Below are positions 16,315 through 26,970 of a stretch of DNA of 64,000 nucleotides, in pieces. Positions within the stretch are counted from its first letter, which is position 1. The number at the start of each line of letters is the position of its first letter. The notes under the pieces were generated by a model, which saw only the letters and a program-made list of their open reading frames with translations, searched no databases and had not been told where the DNA came from. Source of the DNA: Sphingomonas sp. G-3-2-10 (GTDB taxonomy: Bacteria > Pseudomonadota > Alphaproteobacteria > Sphingomonadales > Sphingomonadaceae); the NCBI RefSeq assembly GCF_012927115.1, contig NZ_JABBFY010000001.1, positions 372,001-436,000 on the forward strand, written 5' to 3'. The position numbers and the translations under genes are program-made.

Positions 16315-17039
16315 GCTGGCTGCCGACGCATCAGCAGCGTATAGATCGCCAGCGCCAGCCCCAGCCCGACGAACCAGGCCCAGGTGTAGATCGAGGTCCA
16401 GGGTTCGCCGATCCAGCCGAAGCTGCCGGGGAAGGCGATTGCGAGGAAGCCGGGCAGGTTTGGCAGCACGCCGCAGGCAAAGGCGATCAGCGCCACCGGG
16501 TTCCAGCCGCCGCGATAGGTGTAGCGCCCATCGGTGCGGTACAGCGCTTCCACGTCCAGCTCGGTCTTCCGGATCAGCCAATAGTCGGCGATCAATATGC
16601 CTGCGATCGGCCCCAGCAGTGCGCTGTATCCGGCCAGCCAGACGAAGATATAGCCGCCGCTGGTCTCCAGCAGCTTCCACGGCATGATCAGGATGCAGAT
16701 GATCGCGGTGATCATTCCCCCGGTACGGTACGAGATGCGCTTCGGCGACAGCGACGAGAAGTCATAGGCCGAGGAAACGAGGTTCGCGGCGATGTTGCAC
16801 GAGATGGTGTCGATGCTGATGACCACCAGTCCGAGCAGCACCAGCGGCCCGGCGAAGGTGCCGGAAAGCTTCACCGGGTCCCAGATCGCTTCGCCATAGA
16901 TCACCACCGTCGCCGAAGTGGTGATGACGCTGGCGAGGGCGATCAGGCCCATCATCGGCGGCAGGCCGATCGACTGGCCGATAATCTGGTCGCGCTGGCT
17001 GCGCGCGAAGCGGGTGAAATCGGGGATGTTGAGCGTCAT
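16311..17039 (-). pseudogene. NCS1-family nucleobase/cation permease, C-terminal remnant
   Basis: The 242 residues correspond to the C-terminal half of an NCS1 (cytosine/uracil/hydantoin/allantoin) transporter. It starts at the conserved NIPDFTRFAR and includes SIDTISCNIAANLVSSAYD, GYSALLGPIAGILIADYW and several membrane helices, ending LLMRRQPA. The family is normally about 480-500 residues with 12 helices, so the first half is missing. Only about 130 bases lie between the conserved start and the next gene, leaving no room for it. An ATG behind AGAGGGGG at 17039 could still be translated, so a short product is possible. Confidence 0.75.
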
Positions 17040-17173
17040 CCCCCTCTTCGCCCGCGGCACCATCTCCCGATCGTTGCGTAACCGCAAGGGACGGGATTTG
17101 CGCCGGGCCGAGATTGACCGCTTCGGCAATGAGGCGCAATATAACGTCAGTAAACAGGTAGAGGTGGTGTCCT

Positions 17174-17773
17174 ATGTTGGATGATACCCTGCAATATAGT
17201 GGAGAGCGCCCGGAGTTTCGGTCGCCATTCGATCTTGAACTGGATCCAGCTGAAGTCGAGACTATAAAATGGCTCGTCTTGGGTCATCTCGTCTATATAT
17301 CCGCACTAACACTCGCGATGTTCTTGAGATTGCCAGATGCGAATATCTGGCTGATCCCGCTATTCGCGCTTCCGCTGCTGATCGCTGATCGAAACCAGAG
17401 GTCATGGGCGCGGATACTGGCGTTCGTCATCGGCTTCGCCGCGATTCACTATCTGGCGGTGCAACTTGCCGCGAACGCATATCAGGGACCCAGCCTGGTG
17501 CCGGGCGCGATCGGCGGCGCGGTGGGCGCGGCGGGTTCGCTGGGCTTACTGGCGGTTCTCGGGCAGTTGCGCGGCGGATCGGGGACGGTGGTGTTCTCGC
17601 TGTTCAGCGTGCTGTTGCTGACGCTGGCGGGCAGTTTCGGCGTGCAGATGTATCTCGCCAGCATCGGCGACGACGGCACCTTCGCGGGTCGGATGATGCG
17701 GGTGCTGTGGATCTACACGCCGTGGCAGGTCTTCTTCGCCTTCGTGCTGACCAAGGTGCTGAAGCCGGTCTGA
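17174..17773 (+). CDS. Multi-pass membrane protein of unknown function, paralogue 2
   Basis: A 199-residue protein starting MLDDTLQYSGERPEF, preceded by GAGGTGG. Five to six hydrophobic helices follow in the same order as the protein at 15583-16314, including the C-terminal TPWQVFFAFVLTKVLKP. The first 200 bases are visibly less GC-rich, with codons such as ATA, TTA and AGA, than the rest of the gene, which may mark a recombination joint or selection on the leader. Function unknown. Confidence 0.65.
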   Translation: MLDDTLQYSGERPEFRSPFDLELDPAEVETIKWLVLGHLVYISALTLAMFLRLPDANIWLIPLFALPLLIADRNQRSWARILAFVIGFAAIHYLAVQLAANAYQGPSLVPGAIGGAVGAAGSLGLLAVLGQLRGGSGTVVFSLFSVLLLTLAGSFGVQMYLASIGDDGTFAGRMMRVLWIYTPWQVFFAFVLTKVLKPV

Positions 17774-17785
17774 TCCCCCGGCGGG

Positions 17786-18838
17786 TCAGCCGCCATTCGC
17801 CGCGACGAGCGCGGGCAGGATGTGCTGTTCGATCAGCGCACCGGTCAGTTCGTGCATGTCGCGGCGGTTATAGTTGGTGCTCAGGATCACCACGACGGTC
17901 TTCAGGTCGGGGAAGAGCAGGATTTTGTTGCCGCCGTTTCCGGACATGTAGAAGCCCGGCCACGGTTTCGGCTTGCCCGGCTCGCGCCAGTCGCGGACCC
18001 ACCAGAGATAGCCATAGGCGTCGAGCGGCGTGGCCTTGGCCCGCGGGCGGAGCATCTCGCCCAGCCACTGGCGCGAGACGATCTGCTTTCCGCCCACTGT
18101 GCCGCCATCCATCGCCAACTGGCCGATCGCCGCGAAGTCGCGAACGCGCAGGCTCAATTGCCCGCCGGACTGGACCTCTCCGGTGGGAGACTTCGCCCAT
18201 ACGGCGCCGTTGATGCCCAACGGATCGAACAGGCGCCGCTGGACATAGGCGTCGAACCGCTCGCCCATCGCGCGTTCGACGATCCGGCCGAGCAGGAACG
18301 CGCCCGCCGTGCAGTAGGAATAGCGGCCAAGGCCCGAGGGCGCGCGCGCATAGGTGGCGGCCAGCGGGATATCGAGCGCGAACCGCGTCCAGTCTCGCGT
18401 GTCGTACATCCGCTCTTCGTTCCCCGGGCTGGCATCGGTCCAGTCGTCGCAGTCGAGCGCGGAGGACATGGCGAGCAGATCGCGGATGGTGATGCCGCGC
18501 TTGAGCGGCCCGTCATTGGCGAAGGGCTCGCGGTCCTTGAAGAAGGCGAAGGCGGGCGCATCGACGCCGGCGATCTTGCCGTCGTCGATCGCCATGCCCA
18601 CCGCGATCGCGGTGATCGACTTGCCCGCCGATCGGGCATCGACACGCGTCTCGGCGTTGTTGCCGCGATAGCTGGCTTCGAACAGGACTTCGCCGCCGCG
18701 CTGGACGCGGATGCCCTCGATATTGCGATAGCGCCCGGCCTCGATCTGCGCCGACATGGCGGAGAGATCGAGCCGCTGGGCTGCGACCGGAGGCGCGAGC
18801 AATATGGAAGCCGCGACGGCAGCCGCGAAGCGCCTCAC
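17786..18838 (-). CDS. Serine hydrolase, beta-lactamase/class C family
   Basis: A 350-residue protein with a signal peptide (cut after VAA, about residue 20). The SxxK nucleophile motif is SAGK, the second motif is YSY in GRYSYCTAG (in place of YxN), and SGNGGN fits the third conserved box. These place it with the esterase/penicillin-binding-protein-like serine hydrolases; real beta-lactamase activity is not implied. Its start overlaps the end of the M1 peptidase by four bases, so the two are a coupled pair. Confidence 0.85.
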   Translation of the reverse strand: MRRFAAAVAASILLAPPVAAQRLDLSAMSAQIEAGRYRNIEGIRVQRGGEVLFEASYRGNNAETRVDARSAGKSITAIAVGMAIDDGKIAGVDAPAFAFFKDREPFANDGPLKRGITIRDLLAMSSALDCDDWTDASPGNEERMYDTRDWTRFALDIPLAATYARAPSGLGRYSYCTAGAFLLGRIVERAMGERFDAYVQRRLFDPLGINGAVWAKSPTGEVQSGGQLSLRVRDFAAIGQLAMDGGTVGGKQIVSRQWLGEMLRPRAKATPLDAYGYLWWVRDWREPGKPKPWPGFYMSGNGGNKILLFPDLKTVVVILSTNYNRRDMHELTGALIEQHILPALVAANGG

Positions 18839-20544
18839 CGCCGGCCCTTCTGCACCGCCTCCACCGCTTCGCTGCGCTTGAGCAGCCGCGACGCCGGATC
18901 GACCACCACATGCGCGCCCGCGGGCACGTCGATCGTCGCGGAGCCGCCGGCCATCGGGACGAGCTGGACCTTGCCGTCCACCTGCACTTCCACCGGCAGC
19001 GGGAAGGGCTTGCCGTTGGGCGCCTTCCAGCTGAGCGTCAGCTTGCCGCCTTCGCGCGTCTGGATCAGTTCGGGCAGAGCGGCCTGCCGCAGATAGACGT
19101 CGAAGAACCAGCTATAATCCTTGCCCGTGGTGATCTTCACCGCTTCGACGAACTCGTCGGTCGAGCTGAAGCGCGGCTTGAAATTGCCCGGGGCGGGATC
19201 GGGGCGGCCATAGACGACGCGGCGTGTGACTTCCCAGAACGCCTTGTCGCCGATCGTGTTGCGCAGCGTGTGGAGCACCCAGGCGCCCTTGACGTAGATG
19301 TCGCTGCCGGGGCCGCCATTCTCGTCCTGATATACTTCCTCGCTGGTCGGGTTTCGGCCCGAGACGAGCGGTTGCCTGTTGGCGATGGTGAGGCGGAATT
19401 CCTCCATCATGATCGCATAGCGGGCCTCGCCCTCGCGCCAGCGGCCGTAGAGCGGCTGCATGTACTGGGCATAGCCTTCGTGCAGCCAGAAATCGTCCCA
19501 GCGCGCGGCGGTCATCTGGTTGCCGAACCATTCGTGCGCGAATTCGTGCTGGAGCAGCCAGTCGAAGCCGGTCGCGTCCTTCACATAATTGTTGCCGTAC
19601 GCGTTGATCGTCTGATGCTCCATGCCGAGATACGGGGTCTCGACCACACCCATCTTCTCGTTACCCCACGGATAGGGGCCGACATTGGCTTCGAAGAAAT
19701 CGAGGATCGGCGCGAACTCGGCGAACAGCCCCTCGGCCTGCCGCTCGCGGCCCGGCAGATACCAGTAGGTCATCGGGAATTTGTTGCCGAAGCGGCTGGT
19801 ATAGGTCTTGGTCAGCTCCTTGTAGGGGCCGACGTTGAGCGACACGAGATACGGGTTCACGCTGCCCGAGCGCCAGTGCCAGGTGGTGCGCCCGTCGGCG
19901 AGCTGCTCCTTTTTCACCAGGACGCCGTTGGAAGGGGCAGATAGGCCTGCGGGCACGGTGATGTGCAGGTCGACCGAGGCGGGTTCGCCCTGCGGGAAAT
20001 CGAGGCACGGCCAGAACAGGTCGCAGCCATAGCCCTGCGCGGTGGTGCTGGCCCATGCCTTGCCGTCGCGGGTCTTCGACCAGACGATGCCATCGTCCCA
20101 CGGCGCACGGATCGCGACGTGCGGGGTGCCGGCATAGGTGATCTTCAGCACGGTCTTCGCGCCGGCCCGCAGCGGGCGGGCGAGGCGGATTTCGAGGCGG
20201 CCATCGGCATTGGTCCATGCCGATGCGTTGAGCGCGCGGCCATCGACGCTGATCTCCGAGACCGGGAAGTTCTTGTCGAGATCGATCAGCAGCCGCGTCT
20301 GCGCGGTCGCGGTGGTCAGCGTCAGCGTGGCGACACCCGCCAGCTTCTTCTCGTCCGGCATCACGTTGAGGACAAGATCGGCATGTTCGAGCCGCAGCGC
20401 CATCCGCTCGGGCTCCACCTCGCCGCCGGTGCGCATCGTCAGCGCGCTGATCGGCGGCTGGCCGGGGCGCTGGGCAAAGGCATGGGGGGCGAGGGCAGGG
20501 GTGGCGACCAGCGCCATCGCCAGCACGCTGCTCACAGCTTTCAT
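18835..20544 (-). CDS. M1-family metallopeptidase, secreted
   Basis: A 569-residue protein. The start at MKAVSSVLAMAL gives a proper signal peptide (cut after AFA, about residue 24); a longer frame would run into the lon promoter. The zinc site is HEFAHEWFG with the third ligand in LHEGYAQY, and LGMEHQT matches the GxMEN substrate-binding box with H in place of N. It is probably an exported aminopeptidase acting on peptides in the periplasm or outside. It is co-transcribed with the serine hydrolase at 17786. Confidence 0.9.
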   Translation of the reverse strand: MKAVSSVLAMALVATPALAPHAFAQRPGQPPISALTMRTGGEVEPERMALRLEHADLVLNVMPDEKKLAGVATLTLTTATAQTRLLIDLDKNFPVSEISVDGRALNASAWTNADGRLEIRLARPLRAGAKTVLKITYAGTPHVAIRAPWDDGIVWSKTRDGKAWASTTAQGYGCDLFWPCLDFPQGEPASVDLHITVPAGLSAPSNGVLVKKEQLADGRTTWHWRSGSVNPYLVSLNVGPYKELTKTYTSRFGNKFPMTYWYLPGRERQAEGLFAEFAPILDFFEANVGPYPWGNEKMGVVETPYLGMEHQTINAYGNNYVKDATGFDWLLQHEFAHEWFGNQMTAARWDDFWLHEGYAQYMQPLYGRWREGEARYAIMMEEFRLTIANRQPLVSGRNPTSEEVYQDENGGPGSDIYVKGAWVLHTLRNTIGDKAFWEVTRRVVYGRPDPAPGNFKPRFSSTDEFVEAVKITTGKDYSWFFDVYLRQAALPELIQTREGGKLTLSWKAPNGKPFPLPVEVQVDGKVQLVPMAGGSATIDVPAGAHVVVDPASRLLKRSEAVEAVQKGRR

Positions 20545-20564
20545 CGCCTCAGTGGATCGCCGAG

Positions 20565-20594
20565 ATTGATGGAATCGCCCGGCACCCCATATAG
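20565..20594 (+). promoter_or_regulatory. RpoH (sigma-32) type promoter of lon
   Basis: ATTGATG at 20565-20571, 13 bases, then CCCCATATA at 20585-20593. This closely matches the heat-shock pattern CTTGAAA-N(12-15)-CCCCATNT, with a nearly perfect -10 element. It lies about 40 bases ahead of the lon start codon, and lon is a classical heat-shock gene. Confidence 0.65.
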
Positions 20595-20632
20595 TGCTCA
20601 AAGAGGTCCATCTGGAGCTCACCGGAGTTTTC

Positions 20633-23089
<2,457 letters not shown>

Positions 23090-23097
23090 GTTCGCAT

Positions 23098-23123
23098 CCC
23101 TCTCCCGCTTCGGCGGGAGGGGG
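23098..23123. repeat. Palindromic UUCG hairpin element, copy 1
   Basis: CTCCCGC (23102-23108), TTCG, GCGGGAG (23113-23119), with three more paired bases and one T-G pair outside, form an 11-bp stem just behind lon. Similar Pyr-rich/Pur-rich palindromes stand at 41712-41736 and 49935-49959, also at gene ends. Confidence 0.6.
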
Positions 23124-23162
23124 ATTTGGCGCTCCTGCGGTGAAGTGAAACAACGTCATCAA

Positions 23163-23180
23163 TTCGCCATTTACGGCGAA
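23163..23180. promoter_or_regulatory. Inverted repeat upstream of hupB
   Basis: TTCGCC-ATTTAC-GGCGAA is a perfect 6+6 inverted repeat lying 18 bases upstream of a TTGACA (23198-23203) that could be a -35 box for hupB; no convincing -10 follows at 16-18 bases. It might be an operator, but nothing further supports this. Confidence 0.3.
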
Positions 23181-23301
23181 AATCCGCCCGATTCCCTTTG
23201 ACAGCGGTATCCGCCCCGTGCTGACTGGCCCTTCCGGCTAAAGGCCGCGAGTCATTCATAAACATTAACAGTTTAGCGCAATTACAGGGGGTTCTCCGGG
23301 A

Positions 23302-23574
23302 ATGAACAAGCAGGAACTGATCGGCACCGTCGCCGACACCTCGGGTCTGGGCAAGGGTGACGCGAGCAAGGCAGTCGAGGCCGTGTTCGACGCGATCTCG
23401 GCAGCGCTGAAGAAGGGCGACGAAGTTCGCCTGGTTGGCTTCGGCACCTTCTCGGTCAGCAAGCGCAAGGCGAGCACGGGCCGCAATCCGCGCACCGGCG
23501 AAGAGATGACGATCAAGGCGTCGAACCAGCCGAAGTTCAAGGCCGGCAAGGGCCTGAAGGACTCGGTCAACTGA
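23302..23574 (+). CDS. hupB: DNA-binding protein HU, beta type
   Basis: A 90-residue histone-like protein: MNKQELIGTVADTSGL, then GDEVRLVGFGTFSV and the DNA-binding arm GRNPRTGEE, ending in KFKAGKGLKD. HU bends DNA and organises the nucleoid as a dimer. It follows lon, a common arrangement in alphaproteobacteria, and is preceded by about 210 bases with an inverted repeat and a candidate promoter. The start is supported by GGGGGTTCTCCGGGA before the ATG. Confidence 0.97.
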   Translation: MNKQELIGTVADTSGLGKGDASKAVEAVFDAISAALKKGDEVRLVGFGTFSVSKRKASTGRNPRTGEEMTIKASNQPKFKAGKGLKDSVN

Positions 23575-23661
23575 TATCGGGTCTGGTGGCGTTTCAGGGG
23601 CTGGACAGCCTGCCCCGCGCCGCCTAAAGGCCCGCTTCCGGTTTTTCCGCCACGCGGATCC

Positions 23662-23736
23662 GGGCGCGTAGCTCAGCGGTAGAGCACACCCTTCACACGG
23701 GTGGGGTCACAGGTTCAATCCCTGTCGCGCCCACCA
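23662..23736 (+). tRNA. tRNA-Val (anticodon CAC)
   Basis: The acceptor GGGCGCG pairs with CGCGCCC (23726-23732), followed by A and encoded CCA. The D-arm GCTCAGCGGTAGAGC, the anticodon arm CACCC-TTCACAC-GGGTG reading CAC, and the T-arm with GGTTCAATCC are all present. Confidence 0.95.
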
Positions 23737-23741
23737 TTTCA

Positions 23742-23775
23742 AGCCCCGCAGGTCGCAGGACCGGCGGGGCTTTTT
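23742..23775 (+). terminator. Intrinsic terminator after tRNA-Val
   Basis: AGCCCCGC (23742-23749) pairs with GCGGGGCT (23764-23771), followed by a T-run at 23771-23775. It lies directly behind the tRNA and just beyond the end of the convergent membrane gene. Confidence 0.8.
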
Positions 23776-23777
23776 GG

Positions 23778-24884
23778 TCAGCGCGGTTGTGGGGCGGAGG
23801 CATTCGCCGGCGGCGCGAGCGGAGACTTCGGCGCGAGCTCGCTTGCGGTCACTTCCTCCAGCGAAAAGACCTTTTGCCGTTCCCGGGCCGGAGGGAAGCA
23901 GAAATTGTCGACATTGCGATGCCGCGCGGGAGCGCGAACGGCCTGGATTTGCTTGGGGGATTCCTGCTGGCCGGCAATTTCCCGATAGATTCTTCCCAGC
24001 ACCGAGGTCTTGGAAGGTTCGGGGTCGTTGCGGCGTACGACAAGATCCTGCGCGCCGCGGACGATGAACGTCTGCCCGCCGCACCGCACGATCGCGGCCT
24101 GCGATCCGGCCCAGATCAGCTTCGGCACGAAATATCTGCCGCCGACATCCTGTCCGTTGACCGATCGTACGAATCCGGCGCCGTCGGTCGCCATGATCCC
24201 CAAGCGCTGGATCGTCGAGAGCCCCGCGACTATGACGGCGGCGGGGATCACAGAGTAGAGCAGGGGGCGCCACATCGCACGCTGAACCTCGCGCAGGTTG
24301 CTTCCAATTTCTTTCCAGCTGGCCAGTTTGCTGTGTTGCCAGAGGTGCTGGATCTGCATTCGCAGAACGAAGATGAGCGCTGCTGGCGGCAACATGAGAC
24401 CGAAGTTCGTCAGGGTCCGCCAAGACGGCACCGGCGTCGGAGGCCAGGGCGCGGTCAGCAGGCAGACGGTGAGCACCAGCATGAAGGTGAAGGGCAAGGC
24501 GTTCTGAAGAAGATCGCGTGCGCCGCCGTCGAAGATCGCGATCAGGAAGACGATGACCAGTCCAGCGATCATGAACACGAGCATGTAGCAGAGCATCGTT
24601 ACCAGCGCGGCGAGCCCCTGGCGCACAATGTCTTCGGTCGAGGCCACTTCCAGAAACGACATGCCGCGCGTCTGGAAGACGGCTTCGTGCATGGCCGCCG
24701 ACAGCGCGAAGCTCAGTACCGTCAGCACCGAGAATATCTCGAAGACGATGCCGATCGCGCGGCTGCCGAACGGGCGGAACTGCCGTCTTGCTTCCTGGAT
24801 CGGGTTTTCTGTCGCTGCTTCCGCCGGCGTGGCTACGTGAGTCAGATCGAGGGCGAACTGTTCGTCGTTGTGGTTGTCGTCCAT
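23778..24884 (-). CDS. Integral membrane protein of unknown function
   Basis: A 368-residue protein starting MDDNHNDEQFALDL behind a strong RBS (GGGGGAGG). An N-terminal cytoplasmic part of about 45 residues is followed by four to five hydrophobic helices (IVFEIFSVLTVLSFALSA, LVTMLCYMLVFMIAGLVIVFLI, FTFMLVLTVCLLT, FGLMLPPAALIFVL, SVIPAAVIVAGL) and a C-terminal region of about 130 residues, ending in an Ala/Pro tail, that looks soluble. No family was recognised. It diverges from the lipoprotein gene at 25206 across a 321-base gap. Confidence 0.65.
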   Translation of the reverse strand: MDDNHNDEQFALDLTHVATPAEAATENPIQEARRQFRPFGSRAIGIVFEIFSVLTVLSFALSAAMHEAVFQTRGMSFLEVASTEDIVRQGLAALVTMLCYMLVFMIAGLVIVFLIAIFDGGARDLLQNALPFTFMLVLTVCLLTAPWPPTPVPSWRTLTNFGLMLPPAALIFVLRMQIQHLWQHSKLASWKEIGSNLREVQRAMWRPLLYSVIPAAVIVAGLSTIQRLGIMATDGAGFVRSVNGQDVGGRYFVPKLIWAGSQAAIVRCGGQTFIVRGAQDLVVRRNDPEPSKTSVLGRIYREIAGQQESPKQIQAVRAPARHRNVDNFCFPPARERQKVFSLEEVTASELAPKSPLAPPANASAPQPR

Positions 24885-25205
24885 GCCTCCCCCGAGTTTA
24901 TCCCGAAGGTTCGCATCTAAAGTTCCGCCTGCGCAATGATCTCGTGCCGAAATCACACCGAAATGGCTGCGATTGCCGTTTTCTTCGTCAAATCGCCGGT
25001 GGGACCGCTTCGTGACGCTTTGCTGCGTCGCGGCAACCGCGTCACGAACCTGTCATCGAACCGTCTCTCAAAAGTCTTCGATCTCGCACCGTCGAGTCAC
25101 GCGCCGTCCCTAGCGGGGGCCTGCGACCGGCAGGGGGAACACCGAGTCGCGCTTCACAGCACGACCCCACCCCATGCCCGGCACCCGACCCGGAACGGAG
25201 ATTTT
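24885..25205. other. Intergenic regulatory region (321 bases)
   Basis: No gene is seen here. It separates a leftward membrane gene from the rightward lipoprotein-receptor pair and holds a PhoB-box-like array at 25040-25072. About 130 bases remain between this array and the lipoprotein start codon, enough for a promoter and a long leader. No clear riboswitch or terminator was seen. Confidence 0.6.
25040..25072 (+). promoter_or_regulatory. PhoB box-like direct repeats
   Basis: Three units follow each other at exactly 11-base spacing: GTCACGAACCT (25041), GTCATCGAACC (25052) and GTCTCTCAAAA (25063). The centre reads CTGTCATCGAACCGTC, close to the Pho box consensus of TGTCA half-sites 11 bases apart. 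This predicts phosphate-starvation control of the lipoprotein and TonB-dependent receptor downstream. Confidence 0.6.
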
Positions 25206-26882
25206 ATGGCCAGCTTCACGCGTCTCAGCCTCATCCTCATGACCAGCTGCTGCGGCGGCGCTTTGCTCTCGGGCTGCGACGGCGCGCTCAGCGTTGCTTC
25301 GCCTGGCGAGGGTGTGATCGTTGTCCCGGCGCCGACCCCGGCTGCCCCGACCCCGAGCCCCACGCCCACCCCGACCCCGGGCACGCCGGCAGCATCGTGC
25401 CCCAGCGGCACGATCGATCGCGGTGTCATCGGTTCGTTCCGCGGCTGCCGCATCCCTTCGCTGATCACCGGCACCACGACGCTCGCGAAGCTCCCGGGCG
25501 TCGCCTATGAAATCAACGGCCGCGTCGATGTGGGCATCGACATCGGCGGCGCAGGCACCGCACCGGGTGGCCAGTCGGCGATCCTGACCGTTGCTCCGGG
25601 CGCGATCTTCTACGCCAACGAACTCGACGCCGATAACGACTATCTGATCGTCAACCGCGGCTCGCGCATGCTGGCGGAAGGCACCGAAACCGCACCGATC
25701 ATCTTCACCTCGGGCCAGAACCTGCGCGGCACCGCGACCGACGAGTCGCAGGGTCAGTGGGGCGGCATCATCCTCGCCGGCCGCGCGCCGATCTCGAACT
25801 GCAACCTCGGCGGCGTCGTCGGCGGCGCAGCGAACTGCGAGAACGTCGTCGAAGGCACCGGCACCGCGCTGTACGGCGGCGATGCGCCGGCCGACAACTC
25901 GGGCGTCTTCCGCTACGTCCAGATCCGCTACTCGGGCACGATCCTGGCCGAAGGCGTCGAGCTTCAGGGCCTGACGCTGGGCGGCACCGGCTACGGCACC
26001 GCGATCGATCACGTCCAGATCCACAACAGTTCGGACGACGGCATCGAAATCTTCGGCGGCCGCACCAACCTGAAGCATATCGCGATCACCGGCGCGGACG
26101 ACGACTCGCTGGATTACGATGTGGGCTGGCGCGGTCAGGTCCAGTTTCTGCTCGCGGTGCAGAAGCCGACCAACACCCAGAGCGACAATTACATGCTCGA
26201 GATCGACTCGAACAATGGCGAAGACGCACTGCCGCGCACCTGGGGCCAGATCGCCAACTTCACCTTCGTTCACACCACCACCGGCACCAATGCGGCGATC
26301 CGCATCCGCGGCGGCGCAGACAGCCGCTTCGTCAACGGCATCGTGACAACGCCGCAGGCGTGCCTCAACATCGTCGCTGGCGCCGATGCCGGCGGCAAGA
26401 CCACGATCCGCGCCGCTGACTCGACGCCGTCGACCAGCAGCCCGGTGGTCACCGGCACGCTGGGTGCGCTGCAGGAATATGGTCCGCCGCTGTTCCACTC
26501 GATCTACTTCGCCTGCGGCACCAACAAGTATGCCGCCAGCACCGTCAACGGCGTCTCGGTCACCACCGCCGAGCAGCTGGCGGTTGTCGAGAACGCGCCG
26601 AGCACGAACATCGTGATCGGCGGCACCATCGGCGCGGCGCTGGTCAACATGTATCAGATCGGCACCGGCCCGGCGGCAGTCACTGCGACCAACGCAGCGA
26701 ACTTCAATCCGGCTCCGGCGACCGGCCTGGCGGCATTCTTCGTCAACGCGCCGTATCTCGGTGCGGTCTCGCCGACGGCGGGTGATCCGAACGCCACCTG
26801 GTTCCAGCGTTGGACCTGCAACTCGAACCGCATCAACTTCGGTGCGACGAGCGGCGCCTGCACCGCGCTGCCGGTCAACTAA
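25206..26882 (+). CDS. Surface or outer-membrane lipoprotein, beta-helix-like
   Basis: A 558-residue protein. ATG 25206 with GGAG ahead gives a lipoprotein signal with lipobox LLSGC (Cys24). A Pro/Thr linker (about 42-60, repeated PTP) follows, then a long repeat-rich region with many short beta strands (GQWGGIILAGRAPI, GVFRYVQIRYSG, HVQIHNSSDDGIEIFGG, HIAITGADDDSLDYDVG), suggesting a right-handed beta-helix. Several Asp-rich loops could bind calcium. It lies 88 bases ahead of a TonB-dependent receptor, with which it probably works in nutrient capture under phosphate limitation; the ligand is unknown. Confidence 0.75.
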   Translation: MASFTRLSLILMTSCCGGALLSGCDGALSVASPGEGVIVVPAPTPAAPTPSPTPTPTPGTPAASCPSGTIDRGVIGSFRGCRIPSLITGTTTLAKLPGVAYEINGRVDVGIDIGGAGTAPGGQSAILTVAPGAIFYANELDADNDYLIVNRGSRMLAEGTETAPIIFTSGQNLRGTATDESQGQWGGIILAGRAPISNCNLGGVVGGAANCENVVEGTGTALYGGDAPADNSGVFRYVQIRYSGTILAEGVELQGLTLGGTGYGTAIDHVQIHNSSDDGIEIFGGRTNLKHIAITGADDDSLDYDVGWRGQVQFLLAVQKPTNTQSDNYMLEIDSNNGEDALPRTWGQIANFTFVHTTTGTNAAIRIRGGADSRFVNGIVTTPQACLNIVAGADAGGKTTIRAADSTPSTSSPVVTGTLGALQEYGPPLFHSIYFACGTNKYAASTVNGVSVTTAEQLAVVENAPSTNIVIGGTIGAALVNMYQIGTGPAAVTATNAANFNPAPATGLAAFFVNAPYLGAVSPTAGDPNATWFQRWTCNSNRINFGATSGACTALPVN

Positions 26883-26970
26883 TCGACCGACTTGTGGACT
26901 TGCGGGGCGGTGGCCAGTCCGCCGCCCCGCTCGTCACATCCACTTCCCGATACTCCGACCGGACAGGCAC

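Noticed and set aside
25325..25395. Short tandem repeat array (CCGACCCC-like units)
   Set aside because: It is the coding sequence of the lipoprotein's Pro-Thr stalk, not an independent repeat element.
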